DNA of 64,000 bases from Microbacteriaceae bacterium PS02067 (lineage in GTDB: Bacteria > Actinomycetota > Actinomycetes > Actinomycetales > Microbacteriaceae): positions 85,729 through 149,728 of the forward strand of contig JASCPG010000001.1 in the NCBI GenBank assembly GCA_029960085.1. Reading direction: 5' to 3'. The notes beneath the pieces were generated by a model. The model saw nothing but the letters and a program-made list of their open reading frames with translations. It was not told where the DNA came from and ran no database searches. Positions 30,705 to 38,178 of the stretch are shown here, piece by piece (the first letter of the stretch is position 1; each line of letters opens with the position of its first letter). Both the position numbers and the translations under genes were made by a program.

Positions 30705-30724
30705 GCCCTGGCAAAATCCAGGGC
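30705..30724 (+). promoter_or_regulatory. Leader hairpin ahead of rpmE2
   Basis: GCCCTGG pairs perfectly with CCAGGGC around a 6-base loop CAAAAT, ending 17 bases before the rpmE2 ATG. It could fold in the mRNA leader next to the AAGGA ribosome site and serve in autoregulation. TAACAT at 30663-30668 is a possible -10 box. Confidence 0.5.
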
Positions 30725-30741
30725 ACCACGTAAGGAACCCC

Positions 30742-30993
30742 ATGAAGACTGACATCCACCCCGAGTACCAGGCGGTCGTGTTCCGCGACCTCGGCTCCGG
30801 CGAGACCTTCCTGACCCGTTCGACGGTCACGAGCGACAAGACGATCGAGCTCGACGGCGTCGAGTACCCCGTCATCGACGTCGAGATCTCGTCGGCGTCG
30901 CACCCGTTCTACACGGGCAAGCAGCGCATCATGGACTCGGCCGGTCGCGTCGAGAAGTTCAACCAGCGCTTCAAGAACTTCGGCTCGAAGTAA
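30742..30993 (+). CDS. rpmE2: 50S ribosomal protein L31 type B
   Basis: Ribosomal protein of 83 residues. It begins MKTDIHPEY and has the type B signature [20 protein letters not shown]. The zinc-binding CxxC of type A L31 is absent, so it does not need zinc. Type B copies are often induced by zinc shortage, but I see no obvious Zur box upstream. ATG 30742 follows AAGGA, and a strong terminator closes the gene. Confidence 0.95.
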   Translation: MKTDIHPEYQAVVFRDLGSGETFLTRSTVTSDKTIELDGVEYPVIDVEISSASHPFYTGKQRIMDSAGRVEKFNQRFKNFGSK

Positions 30994-31005
30994 CCTTCGC
31001 GCCCC

Positions 31006-31031
31006 AAGAGCCCCGCTTCGGCGGGGCTCTT
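31006..31031 (+). terminator. Intrinsic terminator of rpmE2
   Basis: AAGAGCCCCGC, tetraloop TTCG, GCGGGGCTCTT, then TGTCGTTT: an 11-bp perfect stem 12 bases after the rpmE2 stop. The clearest intrinsic terminator in the window. Confidence 0.93.
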
Positions 31032-31060
31032 GTCGTTTCCGCGGCGGTTGGTGTCCCCCC

Positions 31061-32055
31061 GGTCGTTGACCGAGCGAAGCGAGTGGAAACGTCGGTGGGC
31101 GCCGGGGGCGTTTCGACTCGTCGCTGCGCGGCTCGCTCAACGACCGGGGAATGCCTGCCCCTGGTCGTTGACCGAGCGAAGCGAGTGGAAACGTCTGTGG
31201 CCCTGGCGCACGTTTCGACTCGCCGCTGCGCGCCTCGCTCAACGGCCGGAGATGCGGAACCCTCCGGTCGTTGACCGAGCGGAGCGAGTGGAAACGTCTG
31301 CGGCCCTGGGAGCGCGTTTCGACTCGCCGCTGCGCGGCTCGCCCAACGGCCGGAGATGCGGAACCCTCCGGTCGTTGACCGAGCGGAGCGAGTGGAAACG
31401 TCTGCGGCCCTGGGGGCACGTTTCGACTCGCCGCTGCGCGGCTCGCCCAACGCCCGGGGATGCGGAACCATCCGGTCGTTGACCGAGCGGAGCGAGTGGA
31501 AACGTCCCCGAGCACGGCTCCGTTTCGACTTGCCGCTGCGCGCCTCGCTCAACGCCCGGAGAGTGTCTGCCCCTGGTCGTTGACCGAGCGGAGCGAGTGG
31601 AAACGTCTGCGGCCCTGGGGGCACGTTTCGACTCGCCGCTGCGCGCCTCGCTCAACGACCGGAGATGCGGAACCCTCCGGTCGTTGACCGAGCGCAGCGA
31701 GTGGAAACGTCCCCGAGCACCGCTCCGTTTCGACTCGCCGCTACGCGGCTCGCTCAACGACCGGGGGTGGTGCGCGGCTCGCTCAACGACCGGAGTATGC
31801 CTGCCTCCGGTCGTTGACCGAGCGCAGCGAGTGGAAACGTCTGCGGCCCCTGGGGGCACGTTTCGACTCGCCGCTGCGCGCCTCGCTCAACGCCCGGAGA
31901 TGCGGAACCCTCCGGTCGTTGACCGAGCGAAGCGAGTGGAAACGTTGGTGGCACTGGGGGCGTTTCGACTCGCCGCTGCGCGGCTCGCTCAACGACCGGG
32001 GGTGGTGCGCGGCTCGCTCAACGACCGGGTGGTGCGCGGCTCGTTCAGCGACCGG
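31061..32055. repeat. Array of nine long inverted-repeat units, about 103-base period
   Basis: About 1 kb of non-coding DNA made of alternating modules. Forward modules (GGTCGTTGACCGAGCG...GAGTGGAAACG) start at 31061, 31163, 31266, 31370, 31474, 31575, 31679, 31809 and 31914. Each is followed about 48 bases later by its near-complement (CGTTTCGACTCGCCGCTGC...CTCAACGACCGG), so each unit can fold into a stem-loop of about 85 bases. Loops and inter-unit spacers are themselves similar (CTGCGGCCCTGGGGG; AGATGCGGAACCCTCC). Extra truncated reverse modules lie near 31773, 32008 and 32035. It sits between rpmE2 and the oppositely oriented exonuclease gene, so both are transcribed toward it. It resembles clustered REP/BIME elements. 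Confidence 0.93.
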
Positions 32056-32073
32056 GGCGGGGCGAGCGGGGCG

Positions 32074-32820
32074 TCAGCGGATGGGCCAGCTGCCGTCGAG
32101 GCGGTCGGCGGGGTCGATGCGGCCGATGCGGATGAAGTACTCCGTCAGGCTGTCGGCCTGCGCACGCGCCCAGCCGATCTGGGCGGTGTGAAGCTCCTCG
32201 ACAGGACCGTCGAGCTCGTAGCGCCGCGCGAGCGCCTGCGCGACCCGTCCGGCGGCGATCGCATCGGCCTCCGCATCGTGCGCGCCCTCCAGCCGCACGG
32301 CGTAGTGCGCCGCGACGACCTCGAGCGTGCGCTTGCCCTTGCGGTACCGATCGTGCGCCTTGTCGAGGACGAGCGGATCGACGACCGGCGACGGATCGAC
32401 GATCGGCGCCACCCCGTGACGGACGGCCTCGTGCTTGAGCAGCGAGAAGTCGAACGGCGCGTTGTAGGCAACGACGGGGATGCCCGCTGCGAACAGCTCC
32501 TGCAGCGCCGTCACGATCTCGCCGACGACCTCGCGCGCCGGCGCGCCGTGCTGGCGGGCATGTTCGGTCGTGATGCCGTGCACGGCCGTCGCACCCTCCG
32601 GGATGTCGACACCCGGATCGGCGAGCCACGACCGGGCGCGGATCACGGTGCCGTCAGCGCCCAAGAGCCCGACATGCGCGCTCACGATCCGATCGCCCGC
32701 CACATCGACACCCGTCGTCTCGAGGTCGAACACGCCCACGGCATCCGCCCACGACGCCTGTGCGGGGCGTGCCGCCGGCACGTCATCGTCGTCCCAGAGG
32801 GGGAGCAGGCCGTCATCCAT
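32074..32820 (-). CDS. DEDDh 3'-5' exonuclease (DnaQ-like)
   Basis: An exonuclease of 248 residues of the DNA polymerase III epsilon type. Metal ligands are D32 and E34 in FDLETTG, D124 in YNAPFDF, and H181 with D186 in HDAEADA, completing DEDDh. The short length and lack of a polymerase partner suggest a stand-alone repair or RNA/DNA trimming nuclease. I chose ATG 32820 because TACCGT lies 7 bases upstream (leaderless); the frame is open 10 codons further. It ends beside the inverted-repeat array. Confidence 0.85.
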   Translation of the reverse strand: MDDGLLPLWDDDDVPAARPAQASWADAVGVFDLETTGVDVAGDRIVSAHVGLLGADGTVIRARSWLADPGVDIPEGATAVHGITTEHARQHGAPAREVVGEIVTALQELFAAGIPVVAYNAPFDFSLLKHEAVRHGVAPIVDPSPVVDPLVLDKAHDRYRKGKRTLEVVAAHYAVRLEGAHDAEADAIAAGRVAQALARRYELDGPVEELHTAQIGWARAQADSLTEYFIRIGRIDPADRLDGSWPIR

Positions 32821-32827
32821 GCCTTCG

Positions 32828-32833
32828 ACGGTA
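32828..32833 (-). promoter_or_regulatory. Candidate -10 box for the leaderless exonuclease gene
   Basis: TACCGT on the minus strand ends 7 bases before ATG 32820. Confidence 0.45.
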
Positions 32834-32893
32834 TGCGCACCCTCCGACACGGACGCGACGCCACGCGGGCGCGGAGCACGCGGGCGTCGCTCG

Positions 32894-32899
32894 TAGAAT
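32894..32899 (+). promoter_or_regulatory. Candidate -10 box for the leaderless hydrolase gene
   Basis: TAGAAT ends 6 bases before GTG 32906. Confidence 0.55.
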
Positions 32900-32905
32900 C
32901 GACGG

Positions 32906-33820
32906 GTGCCTGTGACCTCGCCCTATGCCGAGCGCCTGTCGGCCGTGCCCGTCGAGCGGCGAGAGGTCACACTTTCCGGCGGAACGACCGCGTACTGGGT
33001 GTACGGGGATGCCGCGGCGCCGCAGACGCTCCTCATGGTGCACGGCTACCGCGGCGACCACCACGGGCTCGAGCCCGTCGTCGCGTACCTCGAGGGCATC
33101 CGGGTCATCTCACCGGACCTGCCCGGATTCGGGGAGACGCCGCCCCTGCACGGCCCCGACGGCACGGTCGCGGAGCACACGCTCGAGGCGTACGCCGGGT
33201 GGCTCACGGAGTTCGCCGCCGCCGTCGCACCGGGCGCGCCCATCCTCGGCCACTCGTTCGGGTCGATCGTCGTCTCGGCAGCCGTGGCGGGCGGGCTCGA
33301 CACCCCGCGCGTCATCCTCGTCAATCCGATCGGCGCACCCGCCCTGGAGGGGCCGCGCGGCATCCTCACGCGCCTCGCGGTCTTCTACTACTGGGCCGGC
33401 GCGAAGCTGCCGAAACGGCTCGGCGATGCGCTCCTGCGCAACCGGGCCATCGTGCGCGTCATGAGCGTGTCGATGGCGCAGACCCGCGACCCCGAGCTGC
33501 GCCGGTTCATCCACGACCAGCACGACACCTACTTCTCCCTCTTCGACGACCGCGACGTGCTGCACGAGGGCTTCGTGACGTCGGTGTCGAACGACGTGCG
33601 CCGGTTCGCGCCCGACATCGCCCAGCCGACGCTCCTCCTCGCCGCCGAGAAGGACGACATCACCCCCATCGAAGCGGAACGCCACCTGCGGACGCTGTTC
33701 CCGGATGCCGAACTCGTCGAGATCCCCGCGGTCGGGCACCTCATCCACTACGAGACGCCGCAGCGCGCGGCATCCGAGATCATGCGGTTTCTTCGGCCTT
33801 CCGCCGACGGTACGCGATGA
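32906..33820 (+). CDS. Alpha/beta-fold hydrolase
   Basis: An enzyme of 304 residues with the nucleophile elbow GHSFGS (serine at 117), the oxyanion region MVHGYRGDHHG near 44-54, and the catalytic histidine at 278 in AVGHLIHYE. The acid is likely in LAAEKDDITP. There is no signal peptide. The substrate is unknown; the family includes esterases, lipases and haloperoxidase-like enzymes. It starts leaderless at GTG 32906. Its last 41 bases overlap the convergent CGNR gene. Confidence 0.85.
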   Translation: MPVTSPYAERLSAVPVERREVTLSGGTTAYWVYGDAAAPQTLLMVHGYRGDHHGLEPVVAYLEGIRVISPDLPGFGETPPLHGPDGTVAEHTLEAYAGWLTEFAAAVAPGAPILGHSFGSIVVSAAVAGGLDTPRVILVNPIGAPALEGPRGILTRLAVFYYWAGAKLPKRLGDALLRNRAIVRVMSVSMAQTRDPELRRFIHDQHDTYFSLFDDRDVLHEGFVTSVSNDVRRFAPDIAQPTLLLAAEKDDITPIEAERHLRTLFPDAELVEIPAVGHLIHYETPQRAASEIMRFLRPSADGTR

Positions 33821-34340
33821 CGTTCATGCGGTTACCGCAGTTTCCGGTGTCGCAGTAGCGCTTCGAGCCGTTCTTCGAGAAGTCGACGTAGACGGCGTCG
33901 CAGTCGTCGGCGGCGCACACGCGCACGCGGTCCCACTGATCGGCGCGGATGACGTCGACGAACGCCATCGCCGACTCGACGAGCATCCGCACCGACAGCG
34001 GCGCATCGGGCTCTGTCGCGTGGATGTGCCAGTCGAACTCGTCGTGCCGGACGAGTTGGGGGAGCGCCCTGCCGTCGCGGAGCATCGCGTTCACGAGCGG
34101 CACCGCCTCGTCGCGGCCGACGCGCCAGAGCTCGCGCAGACGGGGGCGATTGGCGCGCACGGCGGCGAGTTCGTCGTCGTCGCGGTGGAACGTGCCGGTG
34201 TAGGAGAACTCGTCCAGGTAGGCGTCGAAGTCGGCCTGGGTGCTCAGACGATCCTCGGCATCCACCCCGACCGTGGGGAGAGTGTTGACGAGCGCGGCCG
34301 CGGCGCGAAGTGACATCTCCGTGTCATGGATGAAGACCAC
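33780..34340 (-). CDS. CGNR zinc-finger (ABATE-domain) protein, putative regulator
   Basis: A protein of 186 residues: an N-terminal helical ABATE/DUF1470 domain, then a C-terminal zinc finger with C142, C147, C163 and C168 (CAADDC, CDTGNC) ending in the signature CGNR. Such proteins are thought to be transcription factors, often divergent from a transporter, as here with the EamA gene. GTG 34340 is behind AGGAG. It may control the EamA exporter. Confidence 0.88.
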   Translation of the reverse strand: MVFIHDTEMSLRAAAALVNTLPTVGVDAEDRLSTQADFDAYLDEFSYTGTFHRDDDELAAVRANRPRLRELWRVGRDEAVPLVNAMLRDGRALPQLVRHDEFDWHIHATEPDAPLSVRMLVESAMAFVDVIRADQWDRVRVCAADDCDAVYVDFSKNGSKRYCDTGNCGNRMNVIAYRRRKAEETA

Positions 34341-34395
34341 GTTGACTCCTGACGTATGCGGGCGCTACTGTCACCAGTGTAAACACTCGACACTC
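34341..34395. promoter_or_regulatory. Divergent promoter region, CGNR regulator / EamA transporter
   Basis: A 55-base gap containing the dyad GTGTAAACAC at about 34377-34386, the only AT-rich palindrome here. It is a candidate operator shared by the two genes. Confidence 0.4.
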
Positions 34396-35454
34396 ATGAC
34401 AGGACCGCCGGTGACGCACACCGCTCCGCTCGAGATCCTCGCCCCGACCGCGCCCCCCGCCGCCTCGCGAAGTCGTCGGGCCACCGCTCGCACGAGCGGC
34501 ATCGTCATGGCCGTCGCATCGGCCCTGGCGTTCTCGTCGTCCGGCCCGCTCGTCAAACCCCTGCTCGAAGCCGGCTGGTCGCTGTCGGCCGCGCTCATCG
34601 TGCGTATGGGGCTCGCGGGGCTCATCCTCTCGCCCGCCCTCGTCGTCGCCGTCCGTCGCGAGCGCACGTTCCTGCGCCGCCACTGGCTCTCCCTCCTCGC
34701 CTTCGGGCTCATCCCCGTGGCGGGGTGCCAGCTCCTGTTCTTCTCGGCGATGCAGCGGATGCCTGTCGCCGTGGCCCTCCTCATCCAGTACCTCGCGCCG
34801 GTCCTCCTCGTCGCATTCGTGTGGCTGCGCACGCGTCGCGCCCCGTCGCGCCTCGTGATTCTCGGCTCGATCGTCGCCGTAGTCGGTCTCGTCCTCGTCG
34901 TCGACATCTCGGGAGCGCGGTTCGACCTGATCGGCACCCTCCTCGCGCTCGGCGCCGCCGTCACGGTCTGCGTGTACTTCGTCATGAGCGAGCGCACCGG
35001 GGACGACCTGCCGCCGCTCGCCCTCGCCTCCGGCGGCCTCCTCGTCGGCGCGATGACGATGAGTGTCGTCGCCGCGGTCGGCGCGATCCCGTTCGCCGCG
35101 CCACCGGTGTCCGTCGTGTTCCGGGGTGTGGAGGTGCCCGGCATCCTCGCGATCCTCTGGGTCGGCGCGATCGGCACGACGCTCGGCTACGCCCTCGGCG
35201 TCATGGCCGTGCCGCGCGTCGGCTCGCGCCTCGCCTCGTTCATCGGCCTCAGCGAAGTGCTGTTCGCGCTCGGCTTCGCCTGGCTCCTCCTCGGTGAGAC
35301 GCCAGCACCGATCCAGTTCGTCGGGGGAGCGGTGCTGCTCGCGGGGGTCGTGCTCGTGCGACTGGATGCCGGGGAGAACGACCGGGCGATCGCCGAGGCG
35401 GTCACGGTTCCCGTCGAGCCTCTTCCAGGATCGGCTTCACCCGATAGCCGATGA
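34396..35454 (+). CDS. EamA/DMT-family transporter
   Basis: An integral membrane protein of 352 residues with ten predicted helices in two EamA repeats (first ending near LRTRRAPSR, second beginning ISGARFDLIGTLLA). Typical DMT motifs are QYLAPVLLV and AIGTTLGYALGVMAVPRVG. It is probably an exporter of metabolites or amino acids; substrate unknown. ATG 34396 is chosen, though GTG 34411 is possible. Its 3' end overlaps the convergent Lrp gene by 53 bases. Confidence 0.87.
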   Translation: MTGPPVTHTAPLEILAPTAPPAASRSRRATARTSGIVMAVASALAFSSSGPLVKPLLEAGWSLSAALIVRMGLAGLILSPALVVAVRRERTFLRRHWLSLLAFGLIPVAGCQLLFFSAMQRMPVAVALLIQYLAPVLLVAFVWLRTRRAPSRLVILGSIVAVVGLVLVVDISGARFDLIGTLLALGAAVTVCVYFVMSERTGDDLPPLALASGGLLVGAMTMSVVAAVGAIPFAAPPVSVVFRGVEVPGILAILWVGAIGTTLGYALGVMAVPRVGSRLASFIGLSEVLFALGFAWLLLGETPAPIQFVGGAVLLAGVVLVRLDAGENDRAIAEAVTVPVEPLPGSASPDSR

Positions 35455-35875
35455 CCTCGCCCATCACGAGCGAGGTCTCGGTGCGCTCGACGCCGTCGAT
35501 CGCGAGGATGCGTGCATCGACGTCGAAGAGGTGCTGCGTGTCGCGCGCCGCGACGCGCACGAGGAGGTCGACCGGACCGCTCATGCCGTGCGCCTGGATC
35601 ACCTCGGGGATCGCCGCGATCTCGCGCGTGATGCGGGCGATCTCGGCCTGATGCACGGTGACGCTCACCATCGCCTCGATCGGCAGTCCGAGCGCGGCGG
35701 GCGACATCGCCCGCTCGAAGGAGTGGAACACTCCGGAGCGCTCGAGTCTCAGCATGCGGGCCTGGACGGTGTTGCGCGACAGCCCGAGGCGCTCGGCGAG
35801 TGCGACGACGGTCGCCCGGTGATCGTCGGCGAGGGCGTTCAGCAACTCGAGGTCGACGCGGTCGAGGGATCCCAT
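35402..35875 (-). CDS. Lrp/AsnC-family transcriptional regulator
   Basis: A DNA-binding regulator of 157 residues: a winged helix-turn-helix at about 5-55 (LAERLGLSRNTVQARMLRLERSG) and a C-terminal RAM ligand-binding domain. It is divergent from the branched-chain keto-acid dehydrogenase operon, and a clear palindrome lies between. In several bacteria such regulators (BkdR) activate bkd genes in response to branched-chain amino acids, so that role is likely. Start ATG 35875. Confidence 0.9.
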   Translation of the reverse strand: MGSLDRVDLELLNALADDHRATVVALAERLGLSRNTVQARMLRLERSGVFHSFERAMSPAALGLPIEAMVSVTVHQAEIARITREIAAIPEVIQAHGMSGPVDLLVRVAARDTQHLFDVDARILAIDGVERTETSLVMGEVIGYRVKPILEEARREP

Positions 35876-35905
35876 AGTGCACAACCGTAGCAGGCCATGA
35901 TCGAC

Positions 35906-35931
35906 CCTTCTGAGCAACATGCTCAAGAAGG
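35906..35931. promoter_or_regulatory. Candidate Lrp/BkdR operator
   Basis: CCTTCTGAGCA and TGCTCAAGAAGG form an imperfect inverted repeat around ACA, 31 bases upstream of the Lrp start. A further half-site TGCTTGAGC follows near 35940. Lrp proteins usually bind several such dyads. Confidence 0.5.
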
Positions 35932-36047
35932 AGTCGAATGCTTGAGCGAGGTGCGATGCCGACGTACCCTCGGGGCAGTCGGCGACGAGGCCGACGACCG
36001 GACGCGTCCCGTCCACAAGACTCCGGACGCACCCCGAAGGGATGACG

Positions 36048-37166
36048 ATGATGCACACCCTGACCACCCCCGCGACGCCGCTCACGGCGACCGACGACAT
36101 CGCACAGCTACTGACAGAAGACGGCGCGCGCGTCAGCGACCCCCGGCTGGATCACTGGGCGGAGGGCATCGACGTCGACACCCTCCGCGGGCTCTACCGC
36201 GACATGGCGATCACACGCCGCGTGGATGCCGAGGGCGTCGCCCTGCAGCGTCAGGGTCACCTGGGCCTGTGGGCGCCCGCGCAGGGCCAGGAGGCGATCC
36301 AGGTCGCGAGCGCGCGCGCCGCCCGAAGCGACGACTTCCTCTTCCCGTCCTACCGCGAGGTCGGCGTCCTCGTTGCGCGCGGCGGGCGCGCCGAAGACTT
36401 CGTCATGGCGTGGCGGGGCGAGTTCCACAGCACCTACGACCCGCGCGAACTCCACCTCGCGACGCCCCAGATCATCATCGGCGCGCAGTCACTGCACGCG
36501 GTCGGGTACGGCATGGGCATCCAGCGCGACGGCGGAGACCAGGTCGCGGTCGCCTACTTCGGTGACGGCGCGACGAGCCAGGGCGACGTCAACGAGGCGA
36601 TGGTGTTCGCCTCGTCGTTCCAGTCTCCCGTCGTGTTCGTCTGCTCGAACAACCAGTGGGCGATCTCCGAGCCGGTGACGGTGCAGTCCCGGTTCCCGAT
36701 CGCGGGGCGGGCTCCCGGCTTCGGCATCCCGAGCATGCGTGTCGACGGGAACGACGCCATCGCGTGCACCGCGGCGATGCGCTGGGCGCTCGATCACGCG
36801 CGCGGCGGTCAGGGGCCGGTCTTCCTCGAGGCGGTCACCTACCGGATGGGCCCGCACACGACCTCCGACGACCCCACGCGCTATCGCGACAAGGACGAGG
36901 TCGAACGGTGGCGCCGCCGTGATCCGCTGCTGCGACTCGAAGCGCACCTGCGTGCGATCGGCGCCTTCGACGACGCGTTCGCCGCGGACGTGGAGACTGC
37001 CGGGGGAGCCCTCGCGGCGCAGATGCGCGAGGCCGTGCTGACGGTGACGACGCGACCCGCCATCGAGGTGCTCGACGATGTGTACGCCGAACCGCATTCC
37101 GGCATCCAGCGGCAGCGCGAGCGCTTCGCCGCCTACCTCGACGGCTTCGCGGACGAGGAGGCCTGA
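36048..37166 (+). CDS. bkdA: Branched-chain 2-oxo acid dehydrogenase E1 component, alpha subunit
   Basis: Thiamine-diphosphate decarboxylase subunit for branched-chain keto acids (or pyruvate). The protein has 372 residues. The cofactor motif starts YFGDGATSQGDVNEA near 168 and ends in CSNNQWAIS, and FPSYREVG with LWAPAQGQEA match the E1 alpha family. Of three in-frame ATGs (36042, 36048, 36051) I favour 36048, since GAAGG abuts the first. It heads an E1a-E1b-E2 operon divergent from an Lrp gene. The context of leucine-type degradation genes favours branched-chain substrates. Confidence 0.88.
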   Translation: MMHTLTTPATPLTATDDIAQLLTEDGARVSDPRLDHWAEGIDVDTLRGLYRDMAITRRVDAEGVALQRQGHLGLWAPAQGQEAIQVASARAARSDDFLFPSYREVGVLVARGGRAEDFVMAWRGEFHSTYDPRELHLATPQIIIGAQSLHAVGYGMGIQRDGGDQVAVAYFGDGATSQGDVNEAMVFASSFQSPVVFVCSNNQWAISEPVTVQSRFPIAGRAPGFGIPSMRVDGNDAIACTAAMRWALDHARGGQGPVFLEAVTYRMGPHTTSDDPTRYRDKDEVERWRRRDPLLRLEAHLRAIGAFDDAFAADVETAGGALAAQMREAVLTVTTRPAIEVLDDVYAEPHSGIQRQRERFAAYLDGFADEEA

Positions 37167-37167
37167 G

Positions 37168-38178
37168 ATGGCGCAGCTCACGATGGGAAAGGCGCTGACG
37201 GCGGGGCTCCGGAGCGCCATGGCGCGCGATGACCGCGTGCTCGTGATGGGCGAGGACATCGGCAAGCTCGGCGGCGTCTTCCGCATCACCGACGGCCTGC
37301 AGGCGGAGTTCGGTGCGCAGCGCGTGCTCGACACGCCGCTCGCGGAGTCGGGGATCGTCGGGACCGCCGTCGGACTCGCCTATCGCGGCTTCCGGCCCGT
37401 CGTCGAGATCCAGTTCGACGGGTTCGTCTACCCGGCTTTCGATCAGATCGTCTGCCAGGTCGCGAAGCTCCACTACCGGACGCGCGGCCGCGTGAACATG
37501 CCGATCACGATCCGGATCCCGTGGGCGGGAGGAGTCGGCGCGGCCGAGCACCACTCCGAATCGCCGGAGGCGTACTTCGTGCACACGGCGGGGCTCCGCG
37601 TCGTGGCGGTATCGAATCCGCAGGATGCCTACACGATGCTGCAGCAGGCCATCGCGTGCGACGATCCGGTCATCTTCTTCGAGCCGAAGCGGCTCTACCA
37701 CACCAAGGGTGAGGTCGACCTCGACGCTGATGTGTCGGACGCGCCGCCGATGGGGCTCGCGCGCGTCCTTCGCGAGGGGAGCGACGTCACCATCGTGACC
37801 TACGGCGCGCAAGTCGGAGTGGCGATGGATGCCGCGACCGCCGCCGAGGACGAAGGGATCTCGATCGAGGTGATCGACCTCCGCTCGCTCTCGCCGGTCG
37901 ACTATCGGACCGTGTCGTCGTCGGTCCGAAAGACCGGGCGGATGGTCGTGACACACGAGGCGGGCGGTGAGGCGGGCGTCGGCGCCGAGATCATCGCGAG
38001 CGTCACCGAGCAGTGCTTCCACCACCTCGAAGCGGCTCCCGTACGGGTCATGGGACACGACATCCCCTATCCGCCCGCGAAGCTCGAGAAGCACCACATC
38101 CCCGACCTCGACCGCGTCCTCGATGCCGTCGACCGGGTGATGGACCGCCCGAACAGCCTCTCGGAGGTGGCGCTGTGA
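37168..38178 (+). CDS. bkdB: Branched-chain 2-oxo acid dehydrogenase E1 component, beta subunit
   Basis: A protein of 336 residues, partner of the alpha subunit. MGEDIGKLGGVFRITDGLQ and PLAESGIVGTAVGLAYRG are typical of E1 beta. GEVDLDADVSDAP, followed by YGAQV, forms the domain junction. ATG 37168 is preceded by GAGGAGG across the alpha stop, and its stop overlaps the E2 start (GTGA). The paired subunits form the alpha2-beta2 E1. Confidence 0.9.
   Translation: MAQLTMGKALTAGLRSAMARDDRVLVMGEDIGKLGGVFRITDGLQAEFGAQRVLDTPLAESGIVGTAVGLAYRGFRPVVEIQFDGFVYPAFDQIVCQVAKLHYRTRGRVNMPITIRIPWAGGVGAAEHHSESPEAYFVHTAGLRVVAVSNPQDAYTMLQQAIACDDPVIFFEPKRLYHTKGEVDLDADVSDAPPMGLARVLREGSDVTIVTYGAQVGVAMDAATAAEDEGISIEVIDLRSLSPVDYRTVSSSVRKTGRMVVTHEAGGEAGVGAEIIASVTEQCFHHLEAAPVRVMGHDIPYPPAKLEKHHIPDLDRVLDAVDRVMDRPNSLSEVAL

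Noticed and set aside
30971..32055. Many open frames with repeated peptides such as RFHSLRSVNDR and VVDRAERVETS in the inverted-repeat array
   Set aside because: They appear in several frames on both strands because the DNA repeats itself. No start signals and no protein-like conservation pattern.
31061..32055. CRISPR array
   Set aside because: Units are inverted repeats of about 85 bases, spacers are similar to each other rather than unique, and no cas genes are present.
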